Shown here one piece after another: positions 21,729-29,588 of a stretch of DNA of 29,588 bases (the first letter of the stretch is position 1; every line of letters starts with the position of its first letter). Source of the DNA: Acanthamoeba lenticulata. Its lineage: Eukaryota > Discosea > Longamoebia > Acanthamoebidae. The notes beneath the pieces are model-generated. The model worked only from the letters and a program-made list of their open reading frames with translations. It had not been told where the DNA came from and did no database searches. A program made the position numbers and the translations under genes. Location of the stretch: the NCBI GenBank assembly GCA_002179805.1, contig NAVB01000504.1, positions 1-29,588 on the forward strand, read 5' to 3'.

Positions 21729-24700
21729 ATGTTGCTCAAGGAGCAGGCCCTCAAACGGTTTCAGTCTCAATTCAAGTTCGATCACAAGAAAGGGCATCGA
21801 CGGACAAAATCGCTGGATGATGAGAACTGGGACGGCGCCACCTCCACGAAGGACAAGCAGCATCACGACCAGACCACCACAACGCCTACCAAAGCCACCA
21901 AGAACAAGATTGCTCGCCTCGGCGGCGATGACGAACGAGAATCGAGAGATGCAGCAGGAGGAGCGCACAAAGTGGCCACATTTGACGGCTCCAGTAGTAC
22001 TCCCGCCGTCAAGGGCGAGAAGGAGGGCAGGTTGTCGCCCTATGGCTTGGCCAGCATGTGGCGTGACCGCGAGCGGGACAAGGAAGAGCGACACAAAGAC
22101 AAGGAAAAGGACAAGGAAGAGCGACACAAGGAGGGGACCAAAGACCTGATGGCGCGGCTCAAGCAGCACTACGCCTCCAAGCTGCAGCTCAGCGCCGTCG
22201 ACGGCAGCGCGCCAGTGACCACAACTGCAGCATCCCATCAGCACCAACAGTTAACCAACTCGGCGAGCATGACGCCGCCGGTGATCAAGCGCGGCAGCTG
22301 GTGGGAGGAGAACCCGACACCAGCGCTGGACCTGAGCCACGCCGGGCTCCCGCCGGTGCAGGGCGACGAGGCCGTCGGCGAGTGGACCGGTGGGTCCGAG
22401 GAGCCGTTCGCCTACTACGACGTCTCGCCCACTTCCAAGGTGCCACCCCCGCCCCGATAACCAGAAAGCGAGGAGCGTTTCATATCTCACCATCTTCTTC
22501 CTGTTGTTGTTGTTGTTGCTGTTGTTGTGCTTGGCCTGGCGGCAGATGGAGGGCATCGTGTCCAAGTGCCTGAAGACCAAGTTTGCGCCGTTCTTCTTCG
22601 AAGTCCACACGGGCTGCATCATCTACGACCGCATCAGCTTCAAGGTACGACCTTTCCCAAGAATTTAAACAAACCTTGACGGCGTTTGAGAAGCTGACGT
22701 GGAGAGCCGCGGCGGTCGCCACATCAGGGCTCGATCAGTCTGCGGCCGGGCGACGCGGCCGTGGAGATCAAGCACTCACAGGGACCGCTGCCCCGCGTGC
22801 TCTTTGCACAGACCGAGGGCCACATCTTCTGGATCCAGGGCCGGTGCGTGTGCCGCGTCTTCGCTCCTTCAACCCTGCCCGTGCCTCTGCTGCATGATAT
22901 GCTGACACAAACACACGCATATGGATGCGGTTCTGCAGCGAGACCGACGCCGCTCCGCTGCTGTCCCTCGCCGGTGCGTGCCCGCGCCTGACGCTTGGCG
23001 CTCAGCTCAAGGCTCACGTTGTCTTCTTCTTCTTCTTCTGCAGCGTCGTCCAAGGACGAGATGATGGACTGGGTCCATGTCATGCGCGGGTCGCGCGAGA
23101 CGGACCGGAAGCGCAAGCGGCGCACCCGCGGGCGCAGCGTCGGCGGCAGCGCAGCGGGCCAAGCCGACAGCCCGGCCGCGCCCCACACCAGCACCGTCGG
23201 CGGCGGGGATGAGGCCGGCCCGGGACCGGAGACCAACGCCTTACTGCTGCCGCCGGCGCCGTCCTCGTCGTCGTCGTCACCCTCGTCGATGGACTCACTG
23301 CACACATGGGTACCTGCTTGCTGGCCACGTCCTCGCCTTGTCGCCCGCGCGATCATACCATCATCTCAAACGCACTGGCCTTGTCGTCGTGTAGAAGAAG
23401 GAGGGCTGGCTGTGGGTCAAGAGCTCGCGGCCGGGCGACGTGTGGTCGTCCTTCTACTGCCTGGCCAACGAGCACACGTTTGAATGGTTCAAGCGCGGCG
23501 TCAAGGCACGGCCCAATTCATTTTTTATTCTATTTATAAATTAAATCTATAATAGTTTAGTTATAGATTTAGTTTTTTTATACTCATTTTTTTCATTATA
23601 TTATGCAGCAAATGATATCGCTCGAGAATGTGACAGACATCAAAGTCAAGGTCCTGCCCCGTGTCGAGAAGGCCCGCAGCAACGCCTTTCTGCCCACCAA
23701 GAAACAGGTTGGATGCTACCCATGCGCGCGTTTGAGATTCCGCATTCCATATATCTGACACCGGCAGCTCACATGTGCGCGTGTGCCGGATGAAAGGCGG
23801 CCACGACCACGAACTCGGTGCACCTGCAGTCGCTCAAGGACTACACGTGCAAGATCACCCTCGGGGCCAATCCCAACAAGATCCCCTACCGGGAGCGCTT
23901 CATGGGCAAGTTCAAGTTTCTTGTCGACTCTGAGGACCGGTTCGTCCTCGTTCTTGTCCTTGTCTCCTTGAGACCTCGTCCTGGCCCTCGGCTGACGCGC
24001 GTCCCCAATCTGCTGCCCGCAGGATGCACAAGTGGGTGTCGTCGATCCGCGGCCAGATGGGCAAGCCGCCGGGCGTCGGCAAGAAGCACCTGGAGACGCC
24101 GCTGGGCCAATCTAAGTCGTTCCGCTCGACGATGCGGGCCATGGCCACGCCGACCAAGCTCCAGGGCGTCCCTCCCGGTTCGTCCTGCCCTTCCGGCCTT
24201 CTCGTGTGTGTGTGTGTGTGTGTGTCGGGCGCGGGCTGCGATGGAGGTCGTCTCACATGGGCGCGACACCCACAGAGAAGAGCGACAAGGCGTGGCTCCA
24301 CAACTTCCTGCGCGACATGTCGGAGCGGGGCGACGCCGAGATGGGCAAGTCCCCGCGTACGTTGGCGACGGCCCTGCTGGAATATTCAACTCGATGCATC
24401 ATCGCGTGAGGACTAACAACCGCGTAGTGGGCAACTACAGGGTGGACGCGCCGATGCCCAAGGACGGCAAGTACCGCGTCATCACGTTTGACGGTGGCGG
24501 CCTGCGGAGCATCGTGTCGATCACCATCCTCGAGCGGCTGGTCGAGGTCTTTCCCGACTTGCTCGAGCGCGTCAACCTCTTCTGCGGCACTTCCGGTACA
24601 CGCCCAACAACGACAAAGACGACGACATTGATGACTGACCTGATGTCGGGAGCGGGCAGGCGGGGCCATCTTGGCGACGTCGTTGGCCATGGGCCGGTCG

Positions 24701-27700
24701 CCCTCGTGGATCAAAACCATCATGGTGAGTTCCACCATCCCCTTCATCATCATCATCACCATCATCATCAACAGGATGATGAAGAAGACGATGGCTCACC
24801 ACAAGACCGATTCAAAACGCACAGTTGGCATGCGGGAAACGGATCTTCACGCGCAAGGCGCGGCAGGTGATGAACTCGCGCTACGACAACAACACGCTGC
24901 GTCTCATGGTGCCCTCTATGCCCTGCCCCCTCCCCCCACGCGCGGTCGCGAACGCGCGCCTGACGCTCCGTCATCGTCGTCCTCTATCAGGGCGAGGAGA
25001 TGTTCGGGTCGCTGACGCTGCGAGACGTCCCGCGCTCGCTCATCATCACGGCCTTCCAGCTGGACAACGGGCGAGGTCCGCCCCCCTGCGCGCCCACCGC
25101 GCAAGCACCACAAGATGATGATGATGTTGGCTGACTGATTCGTCGTTGTCGTCATCGTGCAGTGGGGGAGGACTTTCACTCGTGGATCCCGCGCATCTTC
25201 CACAACCTCCCGGCGGCGCACCCGCGGCCGCTCTCTCACTTCCCGCAGCCCAGGGGCGGCCCTCGCGGGACCCACCCTAGCAGCAGCCCCGGCGACAAGT
25301 CCGCTGCCGCCGGCGGAGGCGAGCACGAAAAGAGCAAGGTACTCATTTTCATTTTCTTAATCTTAATCTTTTTATTCATTGAATATTTTATGATTACGAT
25401 TTTGGACAATTTAAATGTTGATTTTTCGGCGCGTAGGAAGCGCGACAGGCCGCCTTGGAGCGGCTCTCGACCTCGACGCCGTCCTTGAATAGTGTACCAG
25501 CCGCGGGCCCCGCCTCGGCCTACGGCACGCTGGGCGCCTCCGGCGGGAAGACCATCAGCAACTCGGCCTTGAACGCCGGGGCCACTGGCGGCGTCAGCCC
25601 GCCGGCGATGACGCTGTCGGCGCCCACGGCCTCCGTCGTGACATCGACACCGACAGCGCCCGAGGGCGAGGCGGCGTCGCCCGTCAGAGGCAACGGCGCC
25701 GGCGCTGCGGCCGAGGTGGCGTCGCCGCCGGGCGCAGCCAACGACGAGACAGCGACGGCGCGCGAGGACGACGAGGCCTCGGGCGGGTTCCCGGTGCCGA
25801 CGTGGCCCTCCGAGGAGGACCTGAACATGGCCCTGAGCGACCTCCTCATGGCCTCCTCCGCGGCGCCCACTTTCTTCCCCACCCACAAAGGTTCTTCGTC
25901 GTCGCTTTTCGTTCTTTTTCGTTCTTTCTCGCTTTTTCTGATTCTTTCTGAATTCGTGCAGGATTCGTGGATGGAGGCATCTTTGCGCACAACCCGTGCA
26001 TGACCGCCGTGGCGTCGGCCATCAGCCCCGAGCACGCCAACCAGCAGAAGCTGTCCCAGTTGAAGGTCCGGTTCCTTCACGCGGTTTAGTTGGCGCCATT
26101 TTTCTTTGCGCGTGGCTCTCGAGCGAGTTGATTGACCATCGTCATCAACCTCCAAAACGACGAGAAGGTGTTGTCGCTGGGCACGGGCCGCATCGCGCAG
26201 TACGTCGAGGGCGACGAGCTCGATTGGGGCATCGTCCAGTGGGCCCGCAAGGTGCCTTCATCCCCGCGCCTCATGGACGGCCCTCAACGCGACGAGCTGA
26301 CGCAAGAAGCGTTTGTTTGTTTGGTTGTGTGTGTCCGTGTGTCGTGTAAAGCTGCCGGACATGATTTTCGGCGGGGCCGTGTGGAACGCGGCCCTCCTGT
26401 GCCGCATGCAGCTGGGCAAGGGCTTCCACCGGCTCGACCCCATCCTGGCCTCGCCCATCCCCATGGACGACCCCACCCAGATCGACGAAAGTACGCGCGA
26501 CAGTCAGCCGCCTCGTTTCGTCATCGCGCCTCGTCTGACGTCACTCGCCTGCGCGTGTGTGCGGCCGTGCGTGTGTGCGGCGTGTGCGTGTGTGCGTGTG
26601 CTGCCGCAGTCATCAACGTGGGGAAGCAGATCGACCTGGAGGACACCATCGACTGGATCCGGGTCCACTTCTACGGCCTCGAGTCCAAGAAGCAGCAGCG
26701 CAAGAAGAAGCCCAAGGCACAACTGCACGCGCGTGTGTGCGCGTTTGTTCCGTCAAACAGTGAAACTAACGCGTGTGTGTGTGTGTGTGTTGGCCTCGAG
26801 CAGCTGAAGCAGCGCCGGCGGGCCGGCGGGTCGCAGTGGTGGGGCCAGTCGCAGCTCTTTGGCGAGATGTTCTCCTCTGACGACGAGGCCTTCCGCAAGC
26901 GAACCAACAACAGCAGCAACAGCAGCAACAGAGGCGCAGGAGGCGAGGACATGAAGAAGAAGCGCGGCGGGTGGCTCAAGTCCAAGCTGCACCGCGAGTC
27001 GGTGCACGGGCCCAATGGCTTGCTGAGCGACGACGATGACGACGACGAGGAGGAAGAGGACGGGGCCGAGACCTATGAAGAGTACATCAAGCATACCATC
27101 ACCGAGACCGAGGGGGACGACGGTGACGAGTCGCAGCCCTATGGCGTCGGCGACGATGACGACATCGACGGCGAGAGCGAGGAAGAGGACGACGGGGAAC
27201 CGGTCGAGGTCTGGCCCGACACCGATAGTAGCGATGACGATCGGCGGGACGACGACAAAAGCGATGGACACGTGGCTGCCGGCAACGCCCACGCCACGAC
27301 GGCCGCCGCGCGCGTTGGCGCCGAGCAGCGCGTCGGATTGGCCGACCCGACGGCACGGCCGCGGCTGCTGGTTGAGGGCAAGCCCGGCCGGCGGGCCGCC
27401 GCACCGGCCGTCGAGGCCGATGGCGCTGAGGCCGAGGAGGAAGAGGAGGAGGACGACCTCAAAACCGAGTTTGACGACGGCGCCGAGCGCGGTGTCGACA
27501 AACGCGACAGCGGCAGCCGCAGCGGCGTCGACAGTGACGACTTTGACGACGATGTCGACGTCGACATCGACATTCCCATTGATGGTGACGCCGAGGCCGA
27601 GCCTGCCCGAGGCCCGGGCCCAACCCGGCCACAGCAGCTCCGGCAGGCCGAGGTCCCGCGGGACACGACCGAGAGCGACAAGGAGAGCGAGGCCGTGGCC

Positions 27701-28777
27701 GAGAACGACCTCGAGAGCCGGCTAGCCGAGATGGAGCAGGACGTGTTCGTGCTCGACCAGGAGATCGCGCGGCTGGTGGCCCTCAAACGCGAGCGCAAGC
27801 AGAAGATGGAGGCCATCCTGCGGCGTCGCCAGCGCGAGCACAAGCTGCGCCTCAAGCGCGAGCAGCAGCACAAGCGGGCCGCGGGGCAGCGCCAGCAGCA
27901 GCGGCGCCACACGCAACATGGCTCGCCGACGCTCAAGTCGACGGCCGCCAGCGGGCTGTTGGTCGCCAGCCACGACCTTCCGGTGACCGCCACCGTCGCC
28001 GTCGCCGCCGCCACGTCTGGCCCGGGCGAGCAGCAGCAGCAGCAGCGCCAGAACGGCCGGCGTCGGAGCCGCGACGTCGTGGGCGAGCAAGACCACATCA
28101 AGCGCTCGCCCAGCGACGGCGATGATGAAGATGGCGATGATGGCGACGAGTTTGTGAGCAAGGCCAAGGAGTACCAGCGCGACGCTTCCTCGTCCTCCGA
28201 CGAGGATGAGGAGGTGGCCGAGGAGGAACGCGAGGAGGACGAGAGCGAGGAGGACGAGAGCAAGCTGATGGAGGTCATCCACAGCTTTCTGCGGCGCGAC
28301 AAGAAGGACGCCCATCACCACAATGGCGGCAACGCTGGCGGAGGCAACCCGCTGAGCCCGCGCAAGACGCGCAGGAGCGATCAAGCCTCTGCCGCGTCAG
28401 CGCAGGCCAAGTCCAAGAAGGCCGGCGACAAGGACAAGGCGGAGACCGCCCTGTCGCCCGCGGCGCGACGGCGCATCTTCCACTCGTTCTCGTCAACGTC
28501 GTTCTCGACGCTGTCGTCCCACCTGCCCTCCTTTGCCTTCCACTCGTCGGAGAAGGTCGACAAACACCAGCAGCAGCCGGCAGAGTCGGCCGAGGGTGGC
28601 GGTGGCGACCAGGCCTCTTCGGCGGCGGAGCTGGGCCACGACGACGAGCGCGAGAAGAAGGGCCACTCCAACCTCGCCACCTTTTTTAACAGGCGGATCT
28701 CAGAGATCAGACGGAAGCGCTCCGCCACATTGCCTGTCCCGGACGGCGAGGATAGCGATGGCGAGGGCCACGTTTGA
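21729..28777 (+). CDS. PH-PH-patatin phospholipase with long acidic coiled-coil tail
   Basis: Predicted lipid hydrolase (calcium-independent phospholipase A type), about 1751 aa. Exons: 21729..22439, 22546..22644, 22728..22843, 22939..22973, 23044..23309, 23395..23505, 23609..23707, 23797..23939, 24023..24177, 24276..24356, 24428..24595, 24660..24724, 24825..24908, 24991..25075, 25163..25338, 25437..25890, 25962..26065, 26168..26251, 26352..26490, 26610..26716, 26804..28777. Two PH-like domains: about 238-355 (begins MEGIVSKCLKTKF, ends DWVHVMR) and about 410-540 (begins KKEGWLWVKSSRPGD, ends MHKWVSSIRG). The patatin domain starts at VITFDGGGLRS (oxyanion loop); nucleophile Ser661 lies in GTSGG, restored across the 24596-24659 intron; catalytic Asp953 lies in FVDGG; then VLSLGTG. 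About 190 low-complexity residues (750-940) interrupt the domain. The tail (1095-1751) is Asp/Glu- and Ser-rich with a coiled coil near nt 27715-27880. Exon 6 could instead end at 23499; intron 26717-26803 may be retained. Confidence 0.85.
22502..22529 (+). repeat. (GTT)n trinucleotide tract in an intron
   Basis: An interrupted GTT/TTG tract lies inside the intron 22440-22545 of the PH-patatin gene, upstream of the acceptor and acting as a T-rich stretch. Confidence 0.85.
24204..24225 (+). repeat. (GT)11 dinucleotide repeat in an intron
   Basis: Eleven uninterrupted GT units lie within the intron 24178-24275 of the PH-patatin gene. Confidence 0.9.
24745..24770 (+). repeat. (CAT)n trinucleotide repeat in an intron
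   Basis: CAT/ATC units with one CAC interruption lie in the intron 24725-24824 of the PH-patatin gene. Confidence 0.85.
26773..26790 (+). repeat. (GT)9 dinucleotide repeat in the optional intron
   Basis: Nine GT units lie in 26717-26803. Similar GT tracts occur in other introns of this gene, which favours treating this segment as an intron rather than as coding sequence. Confidence 0.85.
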
Positions 28778-28816
28778 GCTTGAGCACTGCGTTTGTAAAG
28801 TTTTTTGTTTGTCTAC

Positions 28817-28943
28817 CGAGCACGTGCGGTGGGAAATAGAGGAATAGAGACAATAATTATTGTGAAAAAGCATTAATTAAAAATTACAATGTAATTTTTA
28901 AATAATTAATGTAATTTTTGAACGCTGCTTCGAGCACCTGCGG
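28817..28943. repeat. Near-identical 13-bp direct repeats flanking the AT-rich block
   Basis: CGAGCACGTGCGG at 28817-28829 and CGAGCACCTGCGG at 28931-28943 differ at one base and enclose the AT-rich palindromic block. The arrangement is like a target-site duplication but longer and imperfect, so chance is possible. Confidence 0.4.
28851..28920. repeat. AT-rich palindromic block
   Basis: An AT-rich island sits between the PH-patatin gene and the F-box/ankyrin fragment. It holds a 12-bp palindrome CAATAATTATTG (28851-28862) and an inverted repeat with 11-bp arms TTAAAAATTAC and its complement around a 3-nt AAT loop (28877-28901), extendable past one mismatch. AATGTAATTTTT is repeated at 28889 and 28909. 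It could be a terminator-like hairpin, a small insertion or simply an AT-rich spacer. Confidence 0.7.
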
Positions 28944-28945
28944 GG

Positions 28946-29548
28946 ATGCTCATGCTGGACGTGGAGCTCGTAGTCATCATCTTCCGCCACGTGGAGCCCC
29001 TTTCGCTCGCGCCCTGCCGTTTTGTGTGTAGGAAGTGGAGCCGTGCAGGCGCCATGGCGCACAGGCGCGACACCTAAACAAGGGAAAAAACAAAAAAGAC
29101 CACGGCCACGCTCTTGGCTGGAAAGGGCTGGCTTTCCGTGCTTCAGTGGGCGCGCATCAACGGCTGCCCGTGGGACGCGGACACCTGTGCTGCGGCAGCT
29201 GGAGCAGGCCACCTTGCAGTACTCCAGTGGCTGCGTGCCAACGGCTGCCCGTGGACGCGGCCGGCGGAGGCCACTTGGATGTGCTGGAGTGGTTGCGCGC
29301 CAACGGCTGCCCGTGGGGCGAGAGCACCTGTCACAGCGCGGCCAAGGGAGGCTTTTTGGACGTGCTTCAGTGTGCGCGTGCCAATGGCTGCCCTGGACCA
29401 CCTGGACCTCCGCTGCGGCGGCCTGGGGAGGCCATCTGGCCGTGCTTCAGTGGTTTGGGACGAGATTACGACCGAGTATGCAGCCCTCACACGCAATCGA
29501 GAGGTGCTCCAGTGGGCGCGTGCCAACGGCTGTCCTGTGGTGTCGTGA
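28946..29548 (+). pseudogene. Broken F-box plus ankyrin-repeat ('NGCPW' type) gene
   Basis: An ATG at 28946 opens a 43-codon frame with an F-box-like start (ELVVIIFRHVEP, then CRFVCRKW) that hits TAA at 29075-29077. In the same frame beyond the stop are ankyrin-type units (VLQWARINGCPWDADTCAAA, then VLQWLRANGCPW). The reading frame then changes near 29254 (continues as GGGHLDVLEWLRANGCPW and FLDVLQCARANGCP), near 29393 (AAAAWGGHLAVLQWF) and near 29456 (EVLQWARANGCP, stop 29546-29548). The second and fourth units look internally shortened, which explains the shifts as small deletions. F-box proteins with such repeats are adaptors for ubiquitin ligases and are abundant in Acanthamoeba and in giant viruses that infect it. 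Read as a decayed copy; sequencing errors are the alternative. The fragment is bordered by AT-rich DNA on both sides. Confidence 0.7.
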
Positions 29549-29588
29549 GGGGAGATATGAAGGCGTTTTTATAAAATATTTTTTATTT

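Noticed and set aside
27139..28302. 387-codon Ser-rich open frame on the minus strand
   Set aside because: It mirrors the Asp/Glu/Arg-rich tail of the PH-patatin protein; antisense of acidic low-complexity sequence gives Ser runs.

Overview
The window looks like nuclear DNA of a free-living amoeba, most probably Acanthamoeba. The exons are GC-rich. Genes are dense and cut by many short introns (about 40-110 nt) with GTGCGT, GTACGT or GTTCGT donors and CAG or TAG acceptors. The protein families (fungal-type zinc cluster with PAS, RasGAP, PMC1-type calcium pump, PH-patatin, 'NGCPW' ankyrin repeats with F-box) also fit Amoebozoa. All gene models were built by hand from reading-frame and splice-phase continuity. 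Each of the six complete models gives an open frame that is an exact multiple of three.

Layout, left to right: (1) 1-1819 (+), a Zn2Cys6-PAS transcription factor cut by the window start; (2) 2197-7818 (+), a 20-exon RasGAP protein carrying two V4R (4-vinyl-reductase-like) ligand-binding modules; (3) 7932-10696 (-), the SDA1 60S ribosome-biogenesis factor, convergent with gene 2; (4) 11032-14396 (+), a CLU-domain protein with TPR-like repeats, divergent from SDA1; (5) 14662-16832 (+), a secreted protein whose mature N-terminus is a histidine followed by a lytic-polysaccharide-monooxygenase-like domain and a predicted beta-propeller-like region; (6) 17368-21086 (+), a PMCA/PMC1-type Ca2+-ATPase ending in a di-leucine motif; (7) 21729-28777 (+), a 21-exon protein with two PH domains, a patatin phospholipase domain and a long acidic, coiled-coil tail; (8) 28946-29548 (+), a broken F-box/ankyrin gene after an AT-rich palindromic spacer.

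The genes do not form an operon-like pathway. They are independent eukaryotic units, several of which concern signalling and membranes: Ras control, calcium export, phospholipid hydrolysis. The most unusual content is the RasGAP-V4R-V4R fusion, the histidine-brace secreted protein, candidate GC-AG introns in two genes, and the decayed ankyrin gene of a type shared with giant viruses of amoebae. No tRNA, rRNA, CRISPR array or transposase gene was recognised.
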